Part shown: piece by piece, positions 9,361-18,082 of the stretch
Position numbering within the stretch: the first letter of the stretch is position 1
How the letters are laid out: the number at the start of each line of letters is the position of its first letter
From: Colwellia_A sp047621305
GTDB taxonomy: Bacteria; Pseudomonadota; Gammaproteobacteria; Enterobacterales; Alteromonadaceae
Direction of reading: 5' to 3'
NCBI GenBank assembly: GCA_047621305.1
Contig: JBLHNB010000006.1
Location: forward strand, 44,963 to 108,962
Length of the DNA stretch: 64,000 bases
Notes under the pieces: generated by a model
The model's input: only the letters and a program-made list of their open reading frames with translations
What the model was told of the DNA's origin: nothing
The model's database searches: none
Position numbers and translations under genes: made by a program

Positions 9361-10113
9361 TTAATCTTTAGACCCGCACACCAGGCAATTTTTTTGCTTT
9401 TTTATATTAAATTGCTGCCATTGATTAGATAAACCATCAAACAAATTAAGCTGATTAATATGAATCGTATTGTTGGTCAGTAATTTAATTGCTTGCAACG
9501 ATTGCATGCCAGCAATAATTGCCAATACTGGCCCCAAAATTCCGATAGTGTCACAGTTATTTGCTGGCGCTTTTTCACTAGATGGAAATAGGCAATGATA
9601 ACAAGCACTATCGGGGTTTCTTGGATCAACTACAAGTTGCTGGCCATCAAAACCAGTGGCAGCGCCTATGATAAGTGGAATGGTGTGTTCAATACACTTT
9701 TGATTAATTAAGTAACGAGTGGTTATATTATCAGTACAATCAAGTACGATGTCGACCTGTGGAAAATAATAATCACAGAGTTCGGCATCTAACATTTCAT
9801 CAATTACTTCTATATTGATATCACTATTATGTTGTTGAAGTTTTTCAGCAGCCACATCAACTTTATTGCCGCCAATATCTTGTTCATTAAATAATACTTG
9901 TCGCTGTAAGTTGCTAATGTCGATTTGATCGCCATCAGCAATAAATAAAGTGCCAATACCTGCAGCAGCTAAATAAAGTGCTGTAGGATTACCTAACCCA
10001 CCCATGCCGACAATAAGTACATTGGCATTACGCAATGCTATTTGGCCTTGTTCGCCCACTTTTTTAAGCATTATTTGTCGACTGTATCTAAGTTGTTCTT
10101 GCTGTGTCAGCAT
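9361..10113 (-). CDS. moeB: Molybdopterin-synthase adenylyltransferase MoeB
   Basis: E1-like enzyme that adenylates the C-terminal glycine of MoaD so that sulfur can be loaded for molybdopterin synthase. 250 residues (E. coli MoeB 249). It shows the ATP-binding loop GMGGLGN near residue 36 and the structural zinc cysteines as CYHC and C-terminal CLVC. ThiF is a close relative, but the position at the end of an operon holding moaD and moaE favours MoeB. Only 5 bases separate it from modC upstream, so it is co-transcribed. Confidence 0.9.
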   Translation of the reverse strand: MLTQQEQLRYSRQIMLKKVGEQGQIALRNANVLIVGMGGLGNPTALYLAAAGIGTLFIADGDQIDISNLQRQVLFNEQDIGGNKVDVAAEKLQQHNSDINIEVIDEMLDAELCDYYFPQVDIVLDCTDNITTRYLINQKCIEHTIPLIIGAATGFDGQQLVVDPRNPDSACYHCLFPSSEKAPANNCDTIGILGPVLAIIAGMQSLQAIKLLTNNTIHINQLNLFDGLSNQWQQFNIKKQKNCLVCGSKD

Positions 10114-10118
10114 GATGA

Positions 10119-11240
10119 TTATCCACCTAGGTTATTTAACGTGTGTACTGCACTGGCTTTGAATTGTATAAAAATATCGTCATCCACTTTGAGTGCTAAA
10201 CGCTGAGTTGACCACAGGCTTATTTGCACATAAAAAACCTGTTGTTGGCATTGCACGCTAATGAGAGTGTTTTTTTGTTGTATTGATATATGGGTAATCT
10301 TAGCGGCAAGGTGATTTACAATTGAGCTACCTGAGTGTTCATGTTTAGTGATGCTGATATCACTGGCAAAAATAAAGCACCTTAGCACTTGAATATCATC
10401 GTTTAAGGGCTTTTTATAAGACCAACTTTCGGCTAGAGGCTGCCCTATTAAGGGTAAATATATTTCCTGAACAGCACTTAATTGTAAGCTAGTTAAACCG
10501 TAGTCGGGTAAATGCGCTTTGATCGGCAATGATAAACTGGTTTGTTGTTGAATTAAACCACTGTTATTAAGTTGATGAATAATTTGGTGAACATTACCAA
10601 AATGAGAAACTTTTCCTGACGTTAATACCAGTAAGTTGTCAGCAAGCTGCTGTAGTTCTGCCAAGCTATGACTGACATAAAACATTGGAATATTGAACTT
10701 TTTTTGAACTTTACTCAACAAGGATAACAGCATGGATTTATTTTTTTTGTCGAGAGCGCTTAATGGTTCGTCTAACAATAATAGCTCGGGTTCAGCAAGC
10801 AAAGCCCTCGCAAGGGCAACACGTTGTTGTTCACCACCAGAAAGCTTAGTGACCTTTTTATCTAAAAGTGATGTTAAGTCAGTAAGCTCAATAAGCTCAT
10901 TGAACTTTAATCTAGGATTTTTACATCTTGTTGCCGCGAACTTTAAATTGCCCTCAACGGTTAAGTGTGAAAATAACCGGCTGTCTTGAAATACTAGACC
11001 GATATTACGTTGTTCCGGCTTAACAAAGTTATTTGTGGCACTGTTAATGAGTATTTTGTCTTTTAATGAAATATCACCCTTTGCCTCTTTTGTTAAACCT
11101 GCAATCACTCGCAATAGCGTTGATTTTCCTGAACCGGAATGGCCAAATATTCCGGTAATACCCTCTAAAGGTAGTTGCTGTTTTATCGCCAAGGTGAAGT
11201 GGTCATACTCAACAGAGATGTTTATATCTAATTGACCCAT
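10119..11240 (-). CDS. modC: Molybdate ABC transporter ATP-binding protein ModC
   Basis: ATPase of the molybdate importer. 373 residues. Walker A GHSGSGKST near residues 34-42, signature LSGGEQQ near 132, Walker B LLLLDEP near 152, and a C-terminal Mop-like molybdate-binding region from about residue 290. The N-terminus (LDINISVEYDHF) is typical of ModC. Its start lies one base after the modB stop, so translation is probably coupled. The cytoplasmic Mop domain can bind molybdate or tungstate and may regulate transport. Confidence 0.93.
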   Translation of the reverse strand: MGQLDINISVEYDHFTLAIKQQLPLEGITGIFGHSGSGKSTLLRVIAGLTKEAKGDISLKDKILINSATNNFVKPEQRNIGLVFQDSRLFSHLTVEGNLKFAATRCKNPRLKFNELIELTDLTSLLDKKVTKLSGGEQQRVALARALLAEPELLLLDEPLSALDKKNKSMLLSLLSKVQKKFNIPMFYVSHSLAELQQLADNLLVLTSGKVSHFGNVHQIIHQLNNSGLIQQQTSLSLPIKAHLPDYGLTSLQLSAVQEIYLPLIGQPLAESWSYKKPLNDDIQVLRCFIFASDISITKHEHSGSSIVNHLAAKITHISIQQKNTLISVQCQQQVFYVQISLWSTQRLALKVDDDIFIQFKASAVHTLNNLGG

Positions 11241-11241
11241 A

Positions 11242-11925
11242 TTAAGTTTTATCCGCTGGGCGTTGATAGTTTAATAAATAGATAAGTGCTAATAGAATCA
11301 GAGAGCCAAGCAGTAAACTTATGGCTAGGGTATGGGCTTTGGCATAATCAAAGGCTTCAACATGGTCAAATAAAGCAATGGAAAGAACTCTCGTTTCGCC
11401 AGGAATATTACCGCCAATCATCAATACCACACCAAATTCGCCAACCGTATGAGCAAAACCTAAACTGGCGGCGGTTATAAAACTTGCTTTTGTGAGCGGC
11501 AATACAATATTAAAAAAACGATCTATTGGGCCAGCTCCGAGCATTTTTCCTGCTTCAAGCACATTACTGCCCAATTGCTCAAAAGCTTTTTGAAGGGGCT
11601 GTACAACAAAGGGTAGGGAGTATAATACGGAACCAATAACAATCGCGGTAAAGCTAAAAGCGAGTTGCTGGCCGGTAAGTTCTTGCCACATTTTTCCCGG
11701 TAAATGTTGAGGTGATAAGGCAATTAATAAATAAAACCCTAATACAGTGGGTGGTAATACCAGAGGTAAGGCGACAAGGGCTTCAATAAATACTTTATAT
11801 CGCGAACGCAGATGTGCTAAATACCACGCGAGTGGCGTGCCAATCAATAATAAAATAAGCGTAGTTACGCCAGCCATTTTTAAGGTGGTGATTAAAGCAA
11901 GTAAATCGGGAGATTGTGTCAACAT
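11242..11925 (-). CDS. modB: Molybdate ABC transporter permease ModB
   Basis: Inner-membrane permease of 227 residues with about five hydrophobic segments and the binding-protein-dependent transport loop GEFG in HTVGEFGVVLMIGG. E. coli ModB is 229 residues. The ATG overlaps the modA stop codon as TAATG, a sign of translational coupling. It works with the ModA binding protein and the ModC ATPase. Confidence 0.94.
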   Translation of the reverse strand: MLTQSPDLLALITTLKMAGVTTLILLLIGTPLAWYLAHLRSRYKVFIEALVALPLVLPPTVLGFYLLIALSPQHLPGKMWQELTGQQLAFSFTAIVIGSVLYSLPFVVQPLQKAFEQLGSNVLEAGKMLGAGPIDRFFNIVLPLTKASFITAASLGFAHTVGEFGVVLMIGGNIPGETRVLSIALFDHVEAFDYAKAHTLAISLLLGSLILLALIYLLNYQRPADKT

Positions 11926-12761
11926 TAATGGCTCTTAACATAAGTAACATCATTTTCATTGAGATGTTTTATGGAGGTATAACCGTATTCGGCCAGTTTT
12001 TTTTGTATTACATCACTGAGTAAATATTGGCTGAGTTGTTGCGCATTTTTTATTTGTTTACTCCGTTTTAAAATCACCATTTGTTGTTCAATGGGCTGAT
12101 AATACTGTTGAGCAATGACAAGTCCTTTGAGGTTATTTAGCTTTAACTGACTATAAGCGACGATGCCAACCTTAACTGCTTGGCTATGCACTTGTTGAAA
12201 GGTTTGGTTAATGTTAATTCCTTGAATTAACTTATTTTGTAATGATTGCCATAAACCAAGTGACATTAAGGCTTGCTTTGCGGCTTTGCCGTAAGGAGCG
12301 GTATCAGGATTTGCGATGGCGAATCGTGGTAGGGGTGGGATTTTTGACAACAGTGGTGTTAATTCGGGAAGTCTATCAATGGCTGACCAAAAAGCTATCT
12401 GCCCATAAGCATATGTTTGTTGACTATGTTCAACGATCAATCGTTGTTCATTAAGCAGTTGAGGTCGTTGCGCATCAGCAGATAAAAATACATCAAAGGG
12501 AGCGCCATGTCTTATTTGTTGAAATAAAGTGCCAGAAGCAGCACTTATTAGCTGAGTTTCAATATTTGTTTGAGCAGTAAATTCAGGAAGTAATTTTTTT
12601 AAAACGGGTGAAAAGTTTGCAGCAACAGCAATTCGCAAGGGCGTAATTTCTTGTGAAACAGTAGCGAAACTCATTGATACACTGATACACAGCATCGCTA
12701 TGATCATAAAGTGATGTTTAGCCATGAATTGGGGCTTAGCCATAAAGGGAAATAAATTCAT
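11925..12761 (-). CDS. modA: Molybdate-binding periplasmic protein ModA
   Basis: Solute receptor for molybdate, 278 residues, with a signal peptide around residues 15-35 (MIIAMLCISVSMSF followed by a small-residue cleavage region). The mature part has the ModA signatures VAVAANFSP and SAASGTLFQQI, whose serines contact the oxyanion in known ModA structures. Several ATG codons occur near the start (MAKPQF, MAKHHF), a short duplicated stretch, so the exact start is uncertain; the first ATG with GGAA upstream is used. It lies 6 bases after moaE, so uptake and cofactor synthesis share one operon. Confidence 0.92.
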   Translation of the reverse strand: MNLFPFMAKPQFMAKHHFMIIAMLCISVSMSFATVSQEITPLRIAVAANFSPVLKKLLPEFTAQTNIETQLISAASGTLFQQIRHGAPFDVFLSADAQRPQLLNEQRLIVEHSQQTYAYGQIAFWSAIDRLPELTPLLSKIPPLPRFAIANPDTAPYGKAAKQALMSLGLWQSLQNKLIQGININQTFQQVHSQAVKVGIVAYSQLKLNNLKGLVIAQQYYQPIEQQMVILKRSKQIKNAQQLSQYLLSDVIQKKLAEYGYTSIKHLNENDVTYVKSH

Positions 12762-12767
12762 TAAGTA

Positions 12768-13247
12768 TTAATTCCATTGCTGCGCTTTATTTTTATCAAT
12801 AGCGCGAGCTTCAAGCCAGCTTTCGCCTTGTTCGGTTAACTCTTTTTTCCAAAATGGTGCGTCGACTTTAAGAAAGTCCATAATAAATTCCGCGGCGGAG
12901 AATGCATCTTGGCGATGTTTACTGGTAACACCCACAAAAACTATTTGTTCACCTAAATACAATTGGCCAATACGATGAATAACGCTAATACGGCCTAAGT
13001 TCCAACGCTGTTTTGCATCTTCAATGATTTTTTCTAATGCTTTTTCAGTCATTCCTGGATAATGTTCCAGATATAAGCCTTTAACATTTTGTCCTAAGTT
13101 CTTATTTCTTACGCGACCACTAAAGGTGACCACAGCACCATCTTCATGATTATTGTCTTCAAGTAAAGCCACTTCATCACCAAGATTAAAGTCTTGTTCT
13201 TGAATGCTAATACGGTGGGAAGTTATCGAGTCAACAGGATCTATCAT
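12768..13247 (-). CDS. moaE: Molybdopterin synthase catalytic subunit MoaE
   Basis: Large subunit of molybdopterin synthase, which converts cyclic pyranopterin monophosphate to molybdopterin with sulfur from MoaD. About 159 residues from the chosen ATG (MIDPVDSITSHR), 4 bases after the moaD stop; longer in-frame starts would overlap moaD and exceed the family length (E. coli 150). Signatures: GAVVTFSGRVRN, LYLEHYPGMTEKAL, VIHRIGQL, and the active-site APFWKKE lysines near the end. Adjacent moaD encodes its partner. Confidence 0.93.
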   Translation of the reverse strand: MIDPVDSITSHRISIQEQDFNLGDEVALLEDNNHEDGAVVTFSGRVRNKNLGQNVKGLYLEHYPGMTEKALEKIIEDAKQRWNLGRISVIHRIGQLYLGEQIVFVGVTSKHRQDAFSAAEFIMDFLKVDAPFWKKELTEQGESWLEARAIDKNKAQQWN

Positions 13248-13251
13248 TTGA

Positions 13252-13500
13252 TTAACCGCCAGTAACGGGAGGGAAAAAAGCGACTTCATCACCTGATTTG
13301 ACAGCGAATTCACCATTTACCATGTCATGATTGACGGCACTAAGTAGGGCAATATTTTCTAGTATGGCTTGCCACTGAGGATATTCAGTAATAAGCGCTT
13401 GTTTTACCTGACTGACGTTAGATATGTTTTCTGCGCTTAGTTCTATTTCACTACAATTAAGTTGTTCACGTAGTGCAGCAAAAAAAATGACTTTAATCAT
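13252..13500 (-). CDS. moaD: Molybdopterin synthase sulfur carrier subunit MoaD
   Basis: A ubiquitin-fold protein of 82 residues ending in the diagnostic FFPPVTGG; its C-terminal glycine is adenylated by MoeB and turned into a thiocarboxylate. E. coli MoaD is 81 residues. It sits between moaC and moaE with gaps of 2 and 4 bases. No anomalies. Confidence 0.94.
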   Translation of the reverse strand: MIKVIFFAALREQLNCSEIELSAENISNVSQVKQALITEYPQWQAILENIALLSAVNHDMVNGEFAVKSGDEVAFFPPVTGG

Positions 13501-13502
13501 AG

Positions 13503-13994
13503 TTAACTCTCAGCCTGCCAATGGCCTGACTTACCACCTTCTTTAGTCAAAACTTTAATACCATGAATTTCCATCGCAGGATCAGCCGCTTTACACATAT
13601 CAAATAGCGTTAAGCAAGCAACAGATACGGCAGTTAAGGCTTCCATTTCAACACCTGTTTGTCCGGTTAAGCGGCATAAGCTAGTGACTTTTATTTGGTT
13701 GTTGATGTTATCAACGTCAAAATCAACTTGTACTTTTGTTAACATCAACGGGTGACAAAGAGGGATAAGATCACTACATTTTTTTGCTGCTTGAATGCCG
13801 GCAATACGCGCTACTGCAAAAACATCGCCTTTTTTATTATCGCCTTGTGCTATTAAAGCCATGGTCGCGGCAGACATATTAATTATGCCTTGTGCGGTTG
13901 CAGTGCGAGATGTCATTGATTTCTCAGTAACATCAACCATAGTAGCTTCGCCTTTTTGATTAACATGACTTAATACAGGTTTATCGATAGCCAT
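13503..13994 (-). CDS. moaC: Cyclic pyranopterin monophosphate synthase MoaC
   Basis: Second enzyme of Moco synthesis; it acts on the MoaA product to form cyclic pyranopterin monophosphate. 163 residues (E. coli 161). Family signatures: GEATMVDVTEK near the N-terminus, KKCSDLIPLCHPL in the middle and TGVEMEALTAVSVACLTL toward the end, with the conserved MCKA after it. Its ATG overlaps the moaB stop as TAATG. Confidence 0.96.
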   Translation of the reverse strand: MAIDKPVLSHVNQKGEATMVDVTEKSMTSRTATAQGIINMSAATMALIAQGDNKKGDVFAVARIAGIQAAKKCSDLIPLCHPLMLTKVQVDFDVDNINNQIKVTSLCRLTGQTGVEMEALTAVSVACLTLFDMCKAADPAMEIHGIKVLTKEGGKSGHWQAES

Positions 13995-14539
13995 TAGTTA
14001 CGTGTCTCACATTGTTCAGCAGCTGCTATGTTAAGGTGTGGCACAAAATTGCAAGGGCGATGACTCGCGTCAAGTTGCTCACCAATAAGTTTATCCCATG
14101 CAGTTTTACACGCATTAGTTGAACCAGGTACACATAAAATGACGGTACTATTGGCGATGCCACCAAAGGCGCGTGACTGAATGGTTGAGGTGCCAATTTC
14201 TGCTAATGAAACGGCGCGAAATACTTCGCCAAAACCTTCAACGTTTTTATCAAATAAGCCCATTAACGCTTCTGGTGTATTATCGCGAGCGGTAAATCCC
14301 GTGCCCCCAGTACTGATAATCGCATGAATGCTCTCATCAGCAATCCATTGAGAAACAATTGATCGAAGTTGATATACATCATCTTTAACAATTACTTTTG
14401 CTGCAAGTTTATGGCCTGCGTCGGTTAAACGCTCAACAAGTACTTGACCAGATGTATCATTTGATTCATCACGGGTATCAGAAACGGTTAATACGGCGAT
14501 TGATAAAGGGATAAAGGCTTGTGCGCCATGCTTAGACAT
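13994..14539 (-). CDS. moaB: Molybdenum cofactor biosynthesis protein B (MoaB)
   Basis: MogA/MoaB-fold protein thought to adenylate molybdopterin or assist that step. 181 residues from the ATG of MSKHGAQAFIPLS, which has a good AAGGA site five bases upstream; a start 14 codons further upstream would lack support. Signatures: ISTGGTGFTARDNTPEA and GSTNACKTAWDKLI, with the C-terminal RPCNFVPHLN that distinguishes MoaB from MogA. The start overlaps the end of mobA by 8 bases. Confidence 0.93.
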   Translation of the reverse strand: MSKHGAQAFIPLSIAVLTVSDTRDESNDTSGQVLVERLTDAGHKLAAKVIVKDDVYQLRSIVSQWIADESIHAIISTGGTGFTARDNTPEALMGLFDKNVEGFGEVFRAVSLAEIGTSTIQSRAFGGIANSTVILCVPGSTNACKTAWDKLIGEQLDASHRPCNFVPHLNIAAAEQCETRN

Positions 14540-15293
14540 AAGATTTCCTTGAAGGTAACGTATGGTGATTAATCGATTCAAACTGTGTTGGCGTTAGATT
14601 AAATGCATTGGATTTGAGGTATTGCCATTGCTCAGGGGTATTACTATTAAATAATACCTTTGGGCTATCAATAGCGACTTCTTGACTCGGTATTTGTTTT
14701 AGCAATGCTCGAATAGAGCGTTGCTTATTATCAGAGCTGTTGATGTTTACGGAAAAGCTATGATGTAAAAACTGTTCAACAAAAGCATTTACAGGTAAAT
14801 ACAAAGGTAAATAATTATTTTCATAAAAACAGGCTTTATGGCTTAATTCACCGATCTGTTTTAATTTAGTTAACGATGGTGAGTCCATTAAGGGTAAATC
14901 AACGGGTAATACTAACAGAGCTGTAGGCCGATAGCGCTTGATGATGCTATATATACCGCCCAGAGGTCCCGCGTTTTTAAAAACATCTTCAACACAATCA
15001 TTGTTTATCAAGTCACTGTTTATTAAATTATTGTTTACGACAGTATTGCTTGTTGCATGTTCACCTGATGAAACTTCTTGATGACTAGCGCTAATGACAA
15101 CTTGTTTAATACCTGCGCCAGTGAGTAATTGCTTACTGTAGCTCAACATATCAATATTATTTCGCATTAATGCTGACTTATCTTTACCCATTCGCGAAGA
15201 TAAACCCCCAGATAAAACGACACCTAAACAAGTACTGTGCTGCTCACCGTAAGGTTCGCAACTATTTGTGGGTAAAAACGGCGAGTTACTCAT
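14532..15293 (-). CDS. mobA: Molybdenum cofactor guanylyltransferase MobA
   Basis: Transfers GMP from GTP to Moco to make the guanine dinucleotide form used by DMSO-reductase-family enzymes. The nucleotide-binding motif LSGGLSSRMGKDKSAL is near residue 28 and the metal-binding LPVDLPL near residue 135. At 253 residues it is longer than E. coli MobA (194). The excess includes an Asn-rich insertion of about 30 residues after SASHQEV, encoded by imperfect repeats around plus-strand 15000-15060. It is 3 bases downstream of moaA. Confidence 0.88.
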   Translation of the reverse strand: MSNSPFLPTNSCEPYGEQHSTCLGVVLSGGLSSRMGKDKSALMRNNIDMLSYSKQLLTGAGIKQVVISASHQEVSSGEHATSNTVVNNNLINSDLINNDCVEDVFKNAGPLGGIYSIIKRYRPTALLVLPVDLPLMDSPSLTKLKQIGELSHKACFYENNYLPLYLPVNAFVEQFLHHSFSVNINSSDNKQRSIRALLKQIPSQEVAIDSPKVLFNSNTPEQWQYLKSNAFNLTPTQFESINHHTLPSRKSYV

Positions 15294-15296
15294 AAT

Positions 15297-16268
15297 TTAA
15301 CCACCCAGCATTGATAAGTTTGTGGTAGCGCCCGTAAGGTTTTCTTGTAAAAAATGCGTCGCTTTTTTATCTGTCATCATGGCTCTTATTTGTGCTTTTA
15401 ATGGTTCAACATCATCTTGTTGTAAATATTCTTTAAGAGACAGGCCTTGTTCAGTAAATAAACATAAATGTAACTTGCCAAGCGAACTTATCCGTAATCG
15501 GTTACAGCTATTACAGAAATCTTTACTATAAGGCATGATTAAACCAATGCGACCTAGATAATCCGGATGATAAAACTCTTGCGCAGGTCCTGATGACTTA
15601 TCACGAATAGCGGGTAACCAACCATCGAGAATCAGATTTTGTTTTATCCGCGAACCTTGTACATGTTGGGCATTAAAGAATTCGGTATTATCACCTGTTT
15701 GCATTAATTCAATGAAACGTAAAGTCACGGGGGTATCTTTCAACCAGTCGAGATAGGTTTGAATGTCATAACCATTATATTCGCGCATTAGCACTGTATT
15801 TACTTTTACTGAAGGACGACCATCAGCTAAAGCCATATCTATGCCTTTCAGGATATGTGGTAATTTATTATGGCCGGTGATGGTATTAAATTGTCGAGGA
15901 TCTAAGCTATCAATACTAATATTAATAGCGTCAATTCCAGCATCTAACCAAGCAGGTAAATGTTCGGGTAATTTAAAACCATTACTGGTAATTGCGACTT
16001 TTTTTATGCCGGGCGTTTGTTTACAGGTAGCGATAATTTCTGGAAGGTCTTTACGTAATGACGGTTCTCCACCCGTAATACGAATTTTTTCTGTACCCAT
16101 CTGCGCAAATGCATTAGCAATGCGTGTTATTTCAGGTAATGAAAGGAATTCACGTTTTTGGTCACATTTATAACCGTCAGGCAAGCAATAGCTGCAACGA
16201 AAGTTACACACGTCAGTAATTGATAGGCGCAAATAATAAAATTTGCGACCAAAGTTGTCTGTTAACAT
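15297..16268 (-). CDS. moaA: GTP 3',8-cyclase MoaA (radical SAM)
   Basis: First committed enzyme of Moco synthesis; a radical SAM protein that rearranges GTP. 323 residues. N-terminal cluster CNFRCSYC (Cys 21, 25, 28), TGGEPSLR for SAM binding, the C-terminal cluster cysteines in CNSCNRL and LCLF, and the essential C-terminal GG. The start is the ATG before LTDNFGRKFYYLR, with AAGG 5-8 bases upstream; an ATG ten codons earlier would sit inside the leader and exceeds family length. It is the first gene of a ten-gene Moco/molybdate operon and has a conserved-looking leader that may be a Moco riboswitch. Confidence 0.95.
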   Translation of the reverse strand: MLTDNFGRKFYYLRLSITDVCNFRCSYCLPDGYKCDQKREFLSLPEITRIANAFAQMGTEKIRITGGEPSLRKDLPEIIATCKQTPGIKKVAITSNGFKLPEHLPAWLDAGIDAINISIDSLDPRQFNTITGHNKLPHILKGIDMALADGRPSVKVNTVLMREYNGYDIQTYLDWLKDTPVTLRFIELMQTGDNTEFFNAQHVQGSRIKQNLILDGWLPAIRDKSSGPAQEFYHPDYLGRIGLIMPYSKDFCNSCNRLRISSLGKLHLCLFTEQGLSLKEYLQQDDVEPLKAQIRAMMTDKKATHFLQENLTGATTNLSMLGG

Positions 16269-16275
16269 CTCACCT

Positions 16276-16375
16276 TTCCAATGTCGGGAGGTCAGCACGT
16301 TTCCATGAAAACCCTGGCGGTTTATGTTATATAAATCGAAAGATTAAATAACTAACCACGGCTTAAATAACCTGC
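16276..16375 (-). promoter_or_regulatory. Candidate molybdenum-cofactor riboswitch leader of moaA
   Basis: The untranslated stretch just before moaA is more GC-rich and structured than other gaps. On the minus strand it carries CCGCCAGGGTTTTCATGG, then GAAACGTGCTGACCTCCCGA, just before the ribosome site. GGTTAGT (16351-16357) can pair with GCTGACC (16290-16296), enclosing a GTTT/AAAC hairpin. Its position ahead of moaA matches the known Moco RNA element of Gammaproteobacteria, and the conserved block resembles what I recall of that motif. No covariance-model search could be run. Confidence 0.5.
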
Positions 16376-16559
16376 CTATTTTGAAATAGGTTTAGTTAGA
16401 AAAGCTCGGCGAATAATAATAGTAAAAAATATTATAACTTAAATTTGAGCAGGTATTGTATTATTATTTGAAAAACAAAAGCTTAATGTGTATCAAAAAG
16501 TAACGTGTCGTTGAGCTGTTATTATTACTGTCATTAGATAGTTTTTACCTAAATAAAAG

Positions 16560-17807
16560 ATGAGTGTGATTATGGTTGATTGTTGTTCTACCCCAGGTTT
16601 ATTAACATTTGAACAAGCCATGGCTGAGATGTTAGCGGTTATTAAACCAGTAACTGAAACAGAAGATGTTGTACTTGCTCAGGCGTTAGGACGTGTTTTG
16701 GCGAAAAATGTTATCAGCCCAGTAAATGTGCCTCCTCATGATAATTCGGCTATGGACGGTTATGCTTTCGCGTTTGAGAGCCTAAAAGGTCAAGATTCAT
16801 TACTACTTGCTGGTCGCTCTATGGCGGGTGACCCTTTTCAAGGTGAATGCTTATCAGGACAGTGTATTCGTATAATGACGGGCGCAAAAATGCCGATCGG
16901 TTGCGATACAGTTGAAATGCAAGAAAACTGCGATGCAAAAGATAACAATGTTCGCTTTTTAGCACCGCGAAAAATCGGCGATAATGTTCGTAATGCCGGT
17001 GAAGATATTGCAAAAGGACACGATGTTTTTGACCAAGGTCGAGTGATTTCGGCGATAGACTTAGGTATTTTAGCCTCTTTGGGTATCGCAAAAGTTGAGG
17101 TTATGCGTCAGCTAACGGTAGCATTAATATCAACAGGCGATGAACTTAAACCGCCAGGGTCATCTCTGTCTGAAGGTGATATCTATGAAAGTAATAGCTT
17201 TGCACTTGCGGGTATTTTGGAAAAAATGAATATTAAGGTCATTAACTTTGGTGTTATCGCCGATGATCAACAATTAATAACAACAGCTTTCGAGCAAGCT
17301 GATCAACAAGCGGATGCGGTTATTTCATCGGGCGGCGTTTCGGTTGGTGATGCGGATTATACTAAAATGGTACTTGAACAGCTCGGTGATATTAGCTTTT
17401 GGAAAATAGCGATGAAACCGGGTAAACCTTTTGCTTTTGGGCAACTACCCAACAGCGTGTTTTTTGGCTTACCGGGTAATCCGGTGTCTGCTATGGTAAC
17501 GGCGCATGTATTGGCGATACCTGCTTTGTTGAAAATGCAAAACTGTAAAAACAAAGAGACTGTTACCTTAAAGGTGAAAACAAAAACACAATTGAAAAAA
17601 TCTCCAGGACGAATGGACTTTCAACGAGGTGTTTTATCCGCTGATGACCAGGGGAATATGATAGTGCAAAGTACAGGTAGCCAGGGCTCTGGTATATTAA
17701 CCAGCTTAGCAACGGCGAACTGCTATATTATTTTACCCTCCAGCCAGGGCACAGTTGAAGCGGGTGAATGGGTAAAAGTTCAATTGTTTGATCACTACAT
17801 TGCTTGA
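16560..17807 (+). CDS. moeA: Molybdopterin molybdenumtransferase MoeA
   Basis: Inserts molybdate into adenylated molybdopterin. 415 residues (E. coli MoeA 411). Signatures: VPPHDNSAMDGYA near residue 60, RIMTGAKMP, AGEDI, ISTGDELKPPG, SSGGVSVGDADY with the active-site Asp, and GLPGNPVSAMV. It is divergent from the moa-mod operon, so the 290-base gap serves both. Two ATGs are possible starts (16560 and 16572); neither has a strong ribosome site, so the exact start is open. Confidence 0.94.
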   Translation: MSVIMVDCCSTPGLLTFEQAMAEMLAVIKPVTETEDVVLAQALGRVLAKNVISPVNVPPHDNSAMDGYAFAFESLKGQDSLLLAGRSMAGDPFQGECLSGQCIRIMTGAKMPIGCDTVEMQENCDAKDNNVRFLAPRKIGDNVRNAGEDIAKGHDVFDQGRVISAIDLGILASLGIAKVEVMRQLTVALISTGDELKPPGSSLSEGDIYESNSFALAGILEKMNIKVINFGVIADDQQLITTAFEQADQQADAVISSGGVSVGDADYTKMVLEQLGDISFWKIAMKPGKPFAFGQLPNSVFFGLPGNPVSAMVTAHVLAIPALLKMQNCKNKETVTLKVKTKTQLKKSPGRMDFQRGVLSADDQGNMIVQSTGSQGSGILTSLATANCYIILPSSQGTVEAGEWVKVQLFDHYIA

Positions 17808-18082
17808 TAAAATTATTTGATAGAATTGCTTGATAAGATTTATTGATAAAGCGTAGTGGGTAAATTTAGCTGATAAAATGATATTTCAGCTTTTTAGGCT
17901 ATTTGAAATTTAAAATCTATTTAAACAAGTGTAAAGCACTTTTATTAGAGGGGTTTACTCATTTGTTATCGTTAAATGGTTTTATTTTGTTTGTTTTGTT
18001 TTATTTGTAGATTTAAATTGCTCAAAACATCTTATTTGCTAAAATATATACTATTGATTATGCTGTAGTGTAGGTTAGTAAC
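17808..18082. other. AT-rich gap with degenerate TTGATA repeats
   Basis: 275 bases between moeA and the aminotransferase gene. The first 70 bases contain four imperfect direct repeats of the type (GC)TTGATAaaAtt (17803-17855), probably local slippage duplications of the moeA 3' end, whose last codons read CTTGA. No open frame or clear terminator seen. Confidence 0.5.
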
